Shown here piece by piece: positions 19,265 through 27,540 of a stretch of 64,000 nucleotides of DNA. The position numbers and the translations under genes were made by a program. Each line of letters starts with the position of its first letter. Position 1 is the first letter of the stretch. Where the stretch lies: NCBI GenBank assembly GCA_047601145.1, contig JASGJW010000001.1, positions 868,001-932,000 on the forward strand, in the 5' to 3' direction. Origin of the DNA: UBA7672 sp047601145 (GTDB lineage: Bacteria; Pseudomonadota; Alphaproteobacteria; Caulobacterales; Hyphomonadaceae). The notes beneath the pieces were generated by a model, which searched no databases, was not told where the DNA came from, and saw only the letters and a program-made list of their open reading frames with translations.

Positions 19265-20359
19265 ATGTCCGTGCTGAAACTTCGCCGCGACATGGTCGTG
19301 GTAGACGACGCGCCGGCGACCGAGACGGTCGCCGAGACCGATCGTCCGTTTCCGCTTCGCAAGATCGAGCCGGAGACCGTTGATGTCATCGAGGCCGAGA
19401 TCGCCGAGGTTCCGGCCGCGCACGAACCCGACGAACATCACGGCAAGACCTTCTTCGAGCATGTCCGTTGGTGGTTCAACGCCGCGATCGTTGTCACGGC
19501 TGTCGGCGCCTATCCGGCGATGGTGATCGCTTCCAGCGATGTCGGCGACGCCAACATTTCGGGTATCACGAATCGCGCCGACTGGACGGCGCCCTGGGTC
19601 GGCGGGACCGCCACCCTCATGGAAAAACACTTCGACCAGCTCGGCTGGGCCAGCGATGCGCCTGCCTGGTCGCCGATGGCGCGCCTCACGGCCAAGCCTG
19701 CCTACCAGTCGGCGCTGGCCGGCAGCCTGGGTGACTTCGTCAAGCTCATGAACACGCAGGCAGTCGCCGCCGGTCATGCCGATCCGGATCTTGAAGCCGC
19801 TGCACGCCTTGTCTCCTCGGCCGCGACAGGCATTCAGCTCCGCGCCGCACGCGATGCGCTGACCAATTACGATCGCCGCATGCGTCGCCGTGACGTCGGC
19901 TCGATGTCAACGCCGCAGCAGGTCGCCCAGCAGATCGCTCTGATCGACGCATGGGCCGGCGTCAGCCAGGAAGAGATCGCCGCGTCTGCAAAGAGCGTCG
20001 GCGGCAGCCCCATCGATGAAGACGCAACGCGCGCTGTCTATGCCGCGAAAGCGCGCGCGATGGTGTCGTTCCTGATCCTCGACTCGCTGCAATGGCCCGA
20101 AACGCCCGAAGCCGCGAAGGCCCGCACGGCCGCGCTCGGCGCCTGGAAGGCAGCTGCCCAGTTCCATCCGCTCGTCGTGCTCAATGGCGATCCGGACGGA
20201 TCCGTGTTCGGCAACCACGCCACGTCGATGGGCTTCCTGATCAATCAGGCCCAGAAAGCAACCGACGCTTTCGAAGCCTCGCTCGGCCCGACCGCCAGCG
20301 CTCCCGCGCCGGCCGCGCAAGCGACGCCCGCGACGACCGCCACCGGCGCGTCGAAGTAG
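19265..20359 (+). CDS. DUF2333-like membrane-anchored protein
   Basis: A 364-aa protein of unknown function. After an acidic N-terminal region of about 65 residues comes one membrane span (WWFNAAIVVTAVGAYPAMVI, about residues 69-88). A large domain then runs to about 340, and the tail is low-complexity Ala/Pro/Thr. The segment with the W-rich start, AYQSALAGSLGDFVKLM and a DPDLEAAA motif resembles DUF2333 proteins of other Proteobacteria, but this family call is from memory of the pattern. It lies between a copper-chaperone-like gene and a Usp gene, and neither suggests a function. Confidence 0.65.
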   Translation: MSVLKLRRDMVVVDDAPATETVAETDRPFPLRKIEPETVDVIEAEIAEVPAAHEPDEHHGKTFFEHVRWWFNAAIVVTAVGAYPAMVIASSDVGDANISGITNRADWTAPWVGGTATLMEKHFDQLGWASDAPAWSPMARLTAKPAYQSALAGSLGDFVKLMNTQAVAAGHADPDLEAAARLVSSAATGIQLRAARDALTNYDRRMRRRDVGSMSTPQQVAQQIALIDAWAGVSQEEIAASAKSVGGSPIDEDATRAVYAAKARAMVSFLILDSLQWPETPEAAKARTAALGAWKAAAQFHPLVVLNGDPDGSVFGNHATSMGFLINQAQKATDAFEASLGPTASAPAPAAQATPATTATGASK

Positions 20360-20415
20360 GCCGCCGACGCCGGGGCAGGCTTGACCCGCCGCTCATCCCA
20401 GCGCCTGATGCCAAC

Positions 20416-20898
20416 ATGACCATTATTTCACGAAAATTCCTCGCGGTCTCCGACGAGACCGAGGAGTGCCTGAAGGCGATGGTCTACGCCGCCATGCGCG
20501 CCAAGGCTGTCGGTTCGGGACTGATCATCCTGCGTTGCGCGGAATCGCCCGGCCTCGGCGGCTGGATCGGGCTGGACAAGGACATCAGCCAGGACGCGCT
20601 GGATTCGGCGCGCCTCAAGGCCACCAGGCATGCCGACGCCGTCGAGACGCGGGTCGGCGTGAAGGCAGAGCTGGTCATCAGCGACGAAGAGCCGGTCGAC
20701 GCCATCCGCAAGCTGGTCGAGGCGGACAAGACCATCCGGATGCTGATCCTGGCGGCTGGGGCAGGGCGCAGTCCGGGCCCGCTGGTCTCCCGGCTGGCGA
20801 AAGGCAAGCGGATCGCAGCCCGTCCGATCGCGGTAACCGTAATCCCCGGGGACCTCACCGACACCCAGCTTGACGAGATCGGCGGCCTTGCGGGCTGA
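20416..20898 (+). CDS. Universal stress protein (UspA family)
   Basis: A 160-aa cytosolic protein of the Usp fold. It starts with the beta strand KFLAVSDETEE, has LIILRCAE after the first helix and ends with the nucleotide-binding region AAGAGRSPGPLVSRLAKG, of the G-x2-G-x9-G type used by ATP-binding Usp proteins. The ATG at 20416 was chosen because the upstream open frame is shadow sequence inside the previous gene. nfuA begins 60 bp later. The order Usp-nfuA is common in alphaproteobacteria. Confidence 0.85.
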   Translation: MTIISRKFLAVSDETEECLKAMVYAAMRAKAVGSGLIILRCAESPGLGGWIGLDKDISQDALDSARLKATRHADAVETRVGVKAELVISDEEPVDAIRKLVEADKTIRMLILAAGAGRSPGPLVSRLAKGKRIAARPIAVTVIPGDLTDTQLDEIGGLAG

Positions 20899-20958
20899 AA
20901 CCGCATTGCATGCAGCAGGGCTTGGGCCCATCTAGCGGGTAGAAACAGGCGAATTCCC

Positions 20959-21537
20959 ATGTTCATCCAGACCCAGCCGACGCCAAACCCGGCCACGCTC
21001 AAATTCCTGCCCGGCCGGGATGTGTCGCCGGCGACGCCCTACGAGTTCATCTCGCTGGAAGAGGCGAGCGCATCCCCGCTGGCGACGGCGCTGTTCGCGC
21101 TCAATGGCGTGAAGGGCGTTTTTCTCGGCGCTGACTTCGTCTCGATCACCAAGTCGGAGGAAGCCGACTGGGCCGTGATCAAGCCCCAGGCGCTGGCTGC
21201 GATCATGGATCACTTTGTCTCCGGCGCGCCGGTGATCGCTGATGTCGCGAAGTCCGAGGCGCCCGCCCTCGAGGATGATGTCGTCTATGAAGGCGAGACC
21301 GCCGAGATCGTCGCCGAGATCAAGGAACTGATCGCCACGCGCGTTCGTCCGGCCGTCGCCAATGATGGCGGCGACATCATCTTCAAGCGCTTCGACGTCG
21401 ACACTGGAATCGTGCATCTCACCATGCGCGGCGCCTGCTCGGGCTGCCCGTCGTCCACGCTCACGCTGAAGCAGGGCGTCGAGAACCTCCTGCGCCACTA
21501 TGTTCCCGAAGTGACCGCCGTCGAGGCCGCTGCCTGA
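20959..21537 (+). CDS. nfuA: Fe-S cluster scaffold/carrier NfuA-like protein
   Basis: A 192-aa protein with an N-terminal Nfu_N domain (FIQTQPTPNPATLKFLPG) and a C-terminal NifU domain whose CSGCPSST motif, near residue 160, supplies the two Cys that bind a bridging Fe-S cluster between monomers. It carries clusters to target enzymes, one of which may be the downstream radical-SAM enzyme MiaB. The stop overlaps the next start by one base (TGATG), so translational coupling with the nitroreductase is likely. Confidence 0.95.
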   Translation: MFIQTQPTPNPATLKFLPGRDVSPATPYEFISLEEASASPLATALFALNGVKGVFLGADFVSITKSEEADWAVIKPQALAAIMDHFVSGAPVIADVAKSEAPALEDDVVYEGETAEIVAEIKELIATRVRPAVANDGGDIIFKRFDVDTGIVHLTMRGACSGCPSSTLTLKQGVENLLRHYVPEVTAVEAAA

Positions 21538-22139
21538 TGGGCAAGCCGCTTGGGGATGCAGCGCTCGACCAGATCTTCCGCACAGCCCGCACACGCCGCG
21601 GCTGGACCGAGGAAGAAACGCCCGAAGTCCTGATCCGCGCAACCTACGATCTCGCCAAGATCGCACCGACCGCGTCGAACATCTCGCCGGGACGTTTCCT
21701 GTTCGTGCGTTCGGCCGAAGCCAAGGCGCGGCTGGAGCCCCACCTCGACGAAGGCAACCGCAAGCAGACGATGGCCGCGCCCTATACGGCGATCGTCGCC
21801 TACGACATGAATTTCGCGGACCATCTGGGCAAGCTGATCCCGCATGCGCCCAACGCCAAGGAATGGTTTGCCGATCCCGCCAACGCCGAATGGAACGCCA
21901 TCCAGTCCGGCACGCTGATGGGCGCCTATCTCCTGATTGCGGCGCGGTCGCTGGGCCTTGATTGCGGACCAATGAACGGCTTTCGCCGCGAGGGTGTGGA
22001 CAAGGAATTCTTCCTTGGGGACGCGCAGATGAATTCCTGGCGGTCGAATTTCCTCATCAATATCGGCCATGGCGACGACACACGGGTTCGTCCACGTGCA
22101 CCGCGGCTCGATTTCGCCGAAGCGTGCCGCATCCTTTGA
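21537..22139 (+). CDS. Nitroreductase-family protein, RutE/HadB (malonic semialdehyde reductase) subgroup
   Basis: A 200-aa flavoprotein-type oxidoreductase. The sequence has the RutE/HadB pattern: FRTARTRRGW near the N terminus, APTASNISPGRF as an FMN-binding segment, and DCGPMNGF late in the domain. In the Rut pathway such enzymes reduce malonic semialdehyde to 3-hydroxypropionate, but no other rut gene is nearby. Its coupling to nfuA suggests a housekeeping or redox role here, and the substrate is open. Confidence 0.82.
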   Translation: MGKPLGDAALDQIFRTARTRRGWTEEETPEVLIRATYDLAKIAPTASNISPGRFLFVRSAEAKARLEPHLDEGNRKQTMAAPYTAIVAYDMNFADHLGKLIPHAPNAKEWFADPANAEWNAIQSGTLMGAYLLIAARSLGLDCGPMNGFRREGVDKEFFLGDAQMNSWRSNFLINIGHGDDTRVRPRAPRLDFAEACRIL

Positions 22140-22171
22140 CGCCGGCCCGGGTGAGCGCATAAGAGCCCGCC

Positions 22172-22801
22172 ATGCTGGTCCTGGGTATCAACACTGTCGG
22201 AGACGCCTGCGAAGCCGCGCTTGTGCGCGATGGCGCCGTCGTAGCCGCCTACAGCGAACCCATGCAGCAGGGCCATGACGCGCGTCTCGCGCCGGTCGTC
22301 GAGCGCCTGATGCGCGAAAGCGGAATTGCCTTCGCCAGCCTTGATCGTATTGGCGTTGTCGTAGGGCCCGGCTCATTCACTGGCGTGCGTGTCGGCGTCG
22401 CTTTTGCGCGCGGCCTCGCCCTGTCGCTGGACAAGCCAGCGGTTGGCGTCACCAGCCTCGAAGCACTCGACGGGCTCTCGGGTGAAGGCCGTGTGCTGGG
22501 CTTGCTTCCTGCAAAGCGCCGTCCGCCCGAGCGGACCTGGTGGGTCCAGCAACTCGATAAAGGCAGGGGCGTCGCAGAGCCGGGTGAGGCGGATGAAGCC
22601 GGCGTTCGCGAGATGGCGGGGCAGGCCGGCGCGGCCTGCGGCCAGTTTGGCCCGGGTCTCGATCTCGGCATTCCCGCGATCGAAGCCTTGCCAACCGCTC
22701 GCGCTGCAGCGCTGTTTGCAGCACGCATCTCGGGCGACCTTCCCCCGCCGCGCCCCGTCTATGTCCGCGAACCGGACGCCAAGCCGATGCGCTCACCATG
22801 A
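22172..22801 (+). CDS. tsaB: tRNA threonylcarbamoyladenosine biosynthesis protein TsaB
   Basis: A 209-aa ASKHA-fold protein that partners TsaD and TsaE in making t6A37 in ANN-decoding tRNAs. The N terminus MLVLGINT and the motif GVVVGPGSFTGVRVG (about residues 61-75) are diagnostic of TsaB. It is slightly shorter than the E. coli protein. Its stop overlaps the rimI start by 4 bases (ATGA), the common tsaB-rimI pairing. Confidence 0.95.
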   Translation: MLVLGINTVGDACEAALVRDGAVVAAYSEPMQQGHDARLAPVVERLMRESGIAFASLDRIGVVVGPGSFTGVRVGVAFARGLALSLDKPAVGVTSLEALDGLSGEGRVLGLLPAKRRPPERTWWVQQLDKGRGVAEPGEADEAGVREMAGQAGAACGQFGPGLDLGIPAIEALPTARAAALFAARISGDLPPPRPVYVREPDAKPMRSP

Positions 22802-23265
22802 GCCTACGCCTCGCAACGCCCGCTGACGCTGCTGACCTCTCGCGTCTGCACCACGCCTCGTTCGAGGATGGCTGGAGCCGCGACGATTTCGCAATCTGGC
22901 TGTCGCGCAAGGAAGGTATCGCGATCCTTGGATCGGATGAACGCGAACCAGTCGCATTCGGGCTTGCCCTCGAAGCTGGCGCGGATGCCGAACTCCTTAG
23001 CATCGCAACGGACCCGGCTGGCCGCCGCGCCGGATGGGGCAGGCGAATTTTCCACGCGCTCGACGCCGAGGCGTCAAATCGCGGGCTCGAACGCTGGGTT
23101 CTCGAGGTTGCCCGCAACAATCTTCCCGCCATCGGTCTCTACAAATCCGCTGGATTCGTGGAAATCGGCGTCCGGAAAGCCTATTATCGTACCCGGGACG
23201 GGCGGGTGGACGCGCTGGTCATGTCCCGGAAGGTCGGTCCTGCCGGTGGACAGGACGGGGCCTGA
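22798..23265 (+). CDS. rimI: Ribosomal-protein-alanine N-acetyltransferase (RimI-like GNAT)
   Basis: A 155-aa GNAT acetyltransferase that in E. coli acetylates the N terminus of ribosomal protein S18. The acetyl-CoA loop is present as a variant (RRAGWGRR, of the R/Q-x2-G-x-G/A form), followed by LEVARNNLPAIGLYKSAGF, the usual late motif. It is translationally coupled to tsaB and lies just before fur. Assignment as RimI rests mainly on this context; the exact substrate is not shown by the sequence. Confidence 0.88.
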   Translation: MSLRLATPADAADLSRLHHASFEDGWSRDDFAIWLSRKEGIAILGSDEREPVAFGLALEAGADAELLSIATDPAGRRAGWGRRIFHALDAEASNRGLERWVLEVARNNLPAIGLYKSAGFVEIGVRKAYYRTRDGRVDALVMSRKVGPAGGQDGA

Positions 23266-23311
23266 CCCGCATATGTGCCCGGCGATCCCGCTCACCCCGG
23301 GACGTCTTGCG

Positions 23312-23319
23312 AAGGAGGT
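23312..23319 (+). promoter_or_regulatory. Full-consensus Shine-Dalgarno fixing the fur start
   Basis: AAGGAGGT lies 4 bases before the GTG at 23324. This is a full match to the anti-SD sequence and decides the start of fur in favour of that GTG over the ATG at 23273. Confidence 0.85.
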
Positions 23320-23323
23320 CCGT

Positions 23324-23737
23324 GTGATCGAGCAACGCTGCGTCGAAAAGGGTCTGCGCATGACGGAGCAGCGCCGCGTCATCGCGCGCGTGCTGTCGAC
23401 GGCTGCCGATCACCCGGACGCAGAAGAACTCCATCGCCGCGCCGCCGCCATCGATCCCAACATCTCGCTGGCCACCGTCTATCGCACCGTGAAGCTGTTC
23501 GAGGATTCCGGCATCATTGAGCGCCACGATTTCCGTGACGGCCGCTCCCGCTACGAAGAAGCGCCCGAGGAACACCATGATCACCTGATCGATGCGAAGT
23601 CCGGCAAGGTGGTGGAGTTCAAGTCCGATGAGATCGAGAAGCTGCAGGTCGAGATCGCCCGCAAGCTCGGCTATCGCCTGGTCGATCACCGGCTGGAACT
23701 CTATGGCGTCCCGCTGACCGAGGACGAGAAGAAGTAA
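23324..23737 (+). CDS. fur: Ferric uptake regulator (Fur/Mur family)
   Basis: A 137-aa metal-sensing repressor. The winged-helix DNA-binding part has RMTEQRRVIARVL and the recognition segment SLATVYRTVKLFE; the metal-binding hinge follows with EEHHDHLI. No CxxC zinc pairs are present, as is usual in alphaproteobacterial Fur/Mur proteins. The start is set by a perfect ribosome site before GTG 23324. In this group the protein may respond to iron or manganese; the sequence alone does not settle which. miaB follows 5 bases after the stop. A likely target in the window is the TonB receptor at 38.5 kb. Confidence 0.94.
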   Translation: MIEQRCVEKGLRMTEQRRVIARVLSTAADHPDAEELHRRAAAIDPNISLATVYRTVKLFEDSGIIERHDFRDGRSRYEEAPEEHHDHLIDAKSGKVVEFKSDEIEKLQVEIARKLGYRLVDHRLELYGVPLTEDEKK

Positions 23738-23742
23738 GCCGC

Positions 23743-25119
23743 ATGGCTGACACGAGCCAGAAGCCCAACACGAAGGGCCTCTTCATCAAGACCTATGGTT
23801 GCCAGGCCAACGTCTACGACTCCGAGAGGATGCGGGACGTGCTGAAGCCGTTGGGCTATGCCCCTGTGGACTCGGCCGAAGCGGCCGAACTCGTCGTGAT
23901 CAACACCTGCCACATCCGCGAGAAGGCAACCGAAAAAGTCTTCTCCGAGCTTGGCCGCCTGCGTGAGCTGAAACAGGAAAGCGGGGGCGTTCTCCGCATC
24001 GCTGTCGCCGGCTGCGTGGCGCAGGCCGAGGGCGAAGAGATCATGCGTCGCGAGCCCGCGGTCGACATGGTCGTCGGCCCGCAATCCTATCACCGGCTTC
24101 CCGAAATGATCGCGCGCATGTCGCGCAAGACGGGTGACATTCTCGAAACCGATTTCGCGGTCGAGGAAAAGTTCGACGCCCTGCCGAAGACGCGCGACGT
24201 CTCCGGCCCCTCCGCATTCCTCGCCGTGCAGGAAGGTTGCGACAAGTTCTGCACGTTCTGCGTCGTGCCCTATACGCGCGGCGCCGAATTCTCGCGCGGC
24301 GCGGACGCCATCATCGCCGAGGCGCGCGAGCTGGCGCGGAACGGCGTCAAGGAAATCGTCCTCATCGGCCAGAACGTGAATGCCTGGCATGGCGCGGCCC
24401 CTGCGTACGATGTGCGGGGAGGCGAATGGGGCCTCGGCGACCTGATCCGCCACGTTGCAAAGATCGGCGGCGTCCAGCGCCTCCGCTACACGACCTCGCA
24501 TCCGCGCGACATGGCCGATGACCTGATCGAGGCGCATCGCGATGTCGAGCAGCTCGCGCCCTTCCTGCACCTGCCGGTGCAGTCCGGCTCCGATCGCATC
24601 CTGAAAGCGATGAACCGCCAGCATGCGGCGAGCGATTATCTTCGCATCGTCGATCGCGTCCGCACCGCGCGGCCGGATATTGCGCTGGCATCGGACTTCA
24701 TCGTCGGCTTCCCTGGCGAGAGCGACAAGGACTTCGAAGATACGCTGAAGCTGGTCGAGGCTGTTGGCTTTGCGCAGGCCTATTCTTTCAAGTATTCCCC
24801 GCGTCCGGGAACGCCCGCGGCCGGCATGTCGCTGCAGGTCGAGGAGCATGTGAAGGAAGAGCGCCTCGCCCGCCTTCAGCAGCTGCTCAACAATCAGGCC
24901 CAGGCGTTCAACGCCGCCGCCATCGGCCGCCGGCTGGACGTGTTGTTCTCGCGCCAGGGCAAGCGTGAGGCCCAGGTGCTCGGCTATTCGCCCTACATGC
25001 AGTCCGTCCATGTCGAGAACGGCGCGCATCTCGCCAATCGCATCTCCGAGGTCGAAATCGTCGGCGCGACCATGACAAGCCTCACGGGACGCGTGCTCGA
25101 AGCCGAGGTGACCGCGTGA
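23743..25119 (+). CDS. miaB: tRNA-2-methylthio-N6-dimethylallyladenosine synthase MiaB
   Basis: A 458-aa radical-SAM methylthiotransferase acting at A37 of tRNAs. The N-terminal UPF0004 domain has YGCQANVYDSERM and later NTCHIREKA and AGCVAQAEG, whose Cys bind the auxiliary cluster. The radical-SAM motif CDKFCTFC is near residue 165, and a TRAM-type domain closes the protein. Length is normal. The stop overlaps the start of phoH (GTGA). Confidence 0.98.
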   Translation: MADTSQKPNTKGLFIKTYGCQANVYDSERMRDVLKPLGYAPVDSAEAAELVVINTCHIREKATEKVFSELGRLRELKQESGGVLRIAVAGCVAQAEGEEIMRREPAVDMVVGPQSYHRLPEMIARMSRKTGDILETDFAVEEKFDALPKTRDVSGPSAFLAVQEGCDKFCTFCVVPYTRGAEFSRGADAIIAEARELARNGVKEIVLIGQNVNAWHGAAPAYDVRGGEWGLGDLIRHVAKIGGVQRLRYTTSHPRDMADDLIEAHRDVEQLAPFLHLPVQSGSDRILKAMNRQHAASDYLRIVDRVRTARPDIALASDFIVGFPGESDKDFEDTLKLVEAVGFAQAYSFKYSPRPGTPAAGMSLQVEEHVKEERLARLQQLLNNQAQAFNAAAIGRRLDVLFSRQGKREAQVLGYSPYMQSVHVENGAHLANRISEVEIVGATMTSLTGRVLEAEVTA

Positions 25120-26111
25120 CAACGAAACCCAGATCCACGCGCGGCAATCGCTACACCGTTCCCCTCGCCAATCCGCAGCTGCTGCGCGATGTCTGCGGTC
25201 CCGCACACTCGCACCTGCAACTGGTCGAACAGGCGTTTGCCGAAGACAGCGTGCGCGTTGACAGCCAGGGCGGCGAAATCGTCGTCACCGGCGAGGGAGA
25301 AGGCGCGAAGCAGGCCGCCGATGCGCTGCAAGCGTTCGCCCGCCGTATCGCCAACGGAGCTGAAGCGACGACCGCCGAGCTCGAAGCCGCCATCAAGCTG
25401 ACGGCAAGCCACGGCATGGCCGCCGCTTCGGGCGAGGCGATCCAGGGCCTGCGCAAGCCGGTGATGGCCCAGACGCCCGGCCAGCGCGCCTATCTCGAGA
25501 AGCTGCGGCGTGATGATCTCGGCCTGATCTTCGGCGTGGGACCTGCGGGCACCGGCAAGACCTATCTTGCCGTCGCGATGGCTGCGGCCGAGCTGAAATC
25601 CGGCAAGCGCGAACGCATTGTCGTCGCGCGTCCCGCCGTGGAAGCGGGCGAGAAGCTGGGCTTCCTTCCTGGCGCGCTGGAAGAAAAAGTCGATCCCTAC
25701 ATGCTGCCGATCTGGGATGCGCTCAACGAGTGCCTTGGCGCGCAGGAAGTCGATCGCCGCAAGGAGCGTCGCGAGATCGAGGTGGCCCCGCTCGCCTTCA
25801 TGCGTGGCCGCACCCTGAAGAACGCCTTCGTCATCATCGACGAAGCGCAGAACGCAACCGTGCCGCAGATGAAGATGGTGCTGACGCGCCTCGGCCGCGG
25901 CTCGCGCATGGTGGTCACCGGCGACCCCTCGCAGACCGACTTGCCAAGCAACACAAAGTCCGGCCTTGCACACGCGATGTCGATCCTGCGCAATGTGAAG
26001 GGTGTCGAGATCGAGACGCTGACGCGGGCCGACGTTGTGCGCCACGAACTCGTCGGCCGCATTGTCGATGCCTATGACAGGGACGCCGCCAAGGGCGCGT
26101 CGCGAAAGTGA
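25116..26111 (+). CDS. phoH: PhoH-like ATPase
   Basis: A 331-aa cytosolic P-loop protein. An N-terminal region of about 110 residues with a KH-like pattern precedes the PhoH domain, which has Walker A GPAGTGKTYLA near residue 140 and Walker B FVIIDEAQN near residue 243, followed by TGDPSQTDL. PhoH proteins are linked to RNA metabolism; adjacency to ybeY, corC and miaB is widely conserved and supports a role around ribosome or RNA quality control. It starts at a GTG overlapping the miaB stop. Confidence 0.95.
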   Translation: MTTKPRSTRGNRYTVPLANPQLLRDVCGPAHSHLQLVEQAFAEDSVRVDSQGGEIVVTGEGEGAKQAADALQAFARRIANGAEATTAELEAAIKLTASHGMAAASGEAIQGLRKPVMAQTPGQRAYLEKLRRDDLGLIFGVGPAGTGKTYLAVAMAAAELKSGKRERIVVARPAVEAGEKLGFLPGALEEKVDPYMLPIWDALNECLGAQEVDRRKERREIEVAPLAFMRGRTLKNAFVIIDEAQNATVPQMKMVLTRLGRGSRMVVTGDPSQTDLPSNTKSGLAHAMSILRNVKGVEIETLTRADVVRHELVGRIVDAYDRDAAKGASRK

Positions 26112-26620
26112 CAATGTCCGCCGCCGCAGGCCCCTTGTCGGTCGACGTCCGCATCGCCGATCCGCGCTGGGATGCGCTGGGCGACCTTGATGCCCTGGCC
26201 GCGCGCGTGCTGGCCCATGCCGCCTCGCACATGAAGGCCGGCGGCGAGCTGTCGCTTCTGCTCACAGCTGATAGGGAAATGCATGCCCTCAACAAGCAAT
26301 GGCGCGGCCTCGACAAGCCGACCGACGTCCTGTCTTTCCCGTCCGAAGACCCGGAAATTCCGGGGCAGCTTCAATACCTTGGCGACATCGCCATAGGTTA
26401 TGAAACCTCCATGACTGACGCAGAGGCGATGGGCCGGCCGCTTGAGGGACATGTGAGCCACCTCATGATTCACGGCTTCCTTCACCTGCTTGGCTATGAT
26501 CACATCGAACCGGACGACGCGAAGGTGATGGAACCTCTCGAAACTCAGATTCTCGCTGGCCTCGGTTGGCCCGATCCCTATGCCACCGGCCCCTATGCCG
26601 GTGGGGCGGGGGAAGGCTGA
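26108..26620 (+). CDS. ybeY: Endoribonuclease YbeY
   Basis: A 170-aa metal-dependent RNase required for 16S rRNA 3' maturation and ribosome quality control. The zinc-binding motif HGFLHLLGYDH (HxxxHxxxxxH) is intact. The GTG at 26108 overlaps the phoH stop; an ATG two codons later at 26114 is an alternative start with little effect on the product. It belongs to the phoH-ybeY-corC-lnt cluster. Confidence 0.96.
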   Translation: MTMSAAAGPLSVDVRIADPRWDALGDLDALAARVLAHAASHMKAGGELSLLLTADREMHALNKQWRGLDKPTDVLSFPSEDPEIPGQLQYLGDIAIGYETSMTDAEAMGRPLEGHVSHLMIHGFLHLLGYDHIEPDDAKVMEPLETQILAGLGWPDPYATGPYAGGAGEG

Positions 26621-26624
26621 CACC

Positions 26625-27509
26625 ATGCCGAACGATGGAGAGCCTCCCCAGCGAATGACCATTCGCGAACGCATCGCCCGCCTCATCGCCGGCGCGCCGC
26701 CGCCAGAAGTGCGCCAGCCCGCCGAACCGGCCGCCACGCCAACTGCCATCCGCCTGCGTCTCAAGGAGTTCGAGACGGCGAGCGTTCGCGACGTGATGAT
26801 CTCGCGTGTGGATATTGCAGCGGTCGATGTCGAGGCGACGCTGGGTGACGTGCTCCGCATGTTCGCGACCGAGGCCCATTCGCGCATGCCGGTCTATCGC
26901 GACTCGCTGGATGAGCCGCTCGGCTTCATCCACATCAAGGATGTCGTCGCCGAAGGCGTGCGCTGCAACTGGAGCGCTGAACTGCTTGCCTCACGCAAGG
27001 TCGAGAAACTGGCGCGCGATATCATGTTCGTGCCCGAATCGACGCTGCTGCCTGACCTGCTGATCCAGATGCAGGCCAGCCGCATCCACATCGCGATCGT
27101 CGTCGACGAATTCGGCGGTACGGGCGGGATGGTCTGCCTTGAGGATCTCGTCGAGCAGATCGTCGGCGACATCGAGGATGAACACGACGAGACGCGTCCG
27201 CTTGTCACCCGCCGCGGTCGGTCGACCTGGGACGTCGACGGGCTTGCCGGCATTGTCGACGTCGAGCGCCAGACCGGCCTTCCACTGCAGGTCGAGGACT
27301 TCGAATCGGAGGTCGACACCATTGGCGGTCTCGTGACGGCGCTTGCCGGCCGCGTGCCGCAGGCAGGTGAATCGCTTGAGCATCCCCGCGGCTCGCTGAT
27401 CGAGATCGTGACCGCCGATCCGCGTCGCATCATCCGCATGCGTCTCAGAGGGCCGAAGCCGGCGCCGTCCGCGCTTGCGGAAGACAAGACGGCGGCTGTA
27501 GACCGTTGA
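26625..27509 (+). CDS. corC: CBS-pair HlyC/CorC-family protein (CorC/YbeX type)
   Basis: A 294-aa protein without an N-terminal DUF21 membrane domain. A tandem CBS pair lies at about residues 50-175 (VRDVMISRVDIAAVD near its start, then the second repeat with DIMFVPES and HIAIVVDEFGGTGGMV). A C-terminal CorC_HlyC domain follows, of the kind found in Mg2+/Co2+ efflux-associated proteins. The CBS pair probably binds an adenine nucleotide. The ATG at 26625 follows the GGGGGAAGG run, which serves as ribosome site and overlaps the end of ybeY. Position between ybeY and lnt is the standard one for ybeX/corC. Confidence 0.93.
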   Translation: MPNDGEPPQRMTIRERIARLIAGAPPPEVRQPAEPAATPTAIRLRLKEFETASVRDVMISRVDIAAVDVEATLGDVLRMFATEAHSRMPVYRDSLDEPLGFIHIKDVVAEGVRCNWSAELLASRKVEKLARDIMFVPESTLLPDLLIQMQASRIHIAIVVDEFGGTGGMVCLEDLVEQIVGDIEDEHDETRPLVTRRGRSTWDVDGLAGIVDVERQTGLPLQVEDFESEVDTIGGLVTALAGRVPQAGESLEHPRGSLIEIVTADPRRIIRMRLRGPKPAPSALAEDKTAAVDR

Positions 27510-27540
27510 CACGCCAGATGCGGCTGCCCGGGGAGGGGCC

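Noticed and set aside
23701..25206. 501-codon frame antisense to miaB
   Set aside because: Shadow frame; miaB carries all expected cluster-binding motifs.
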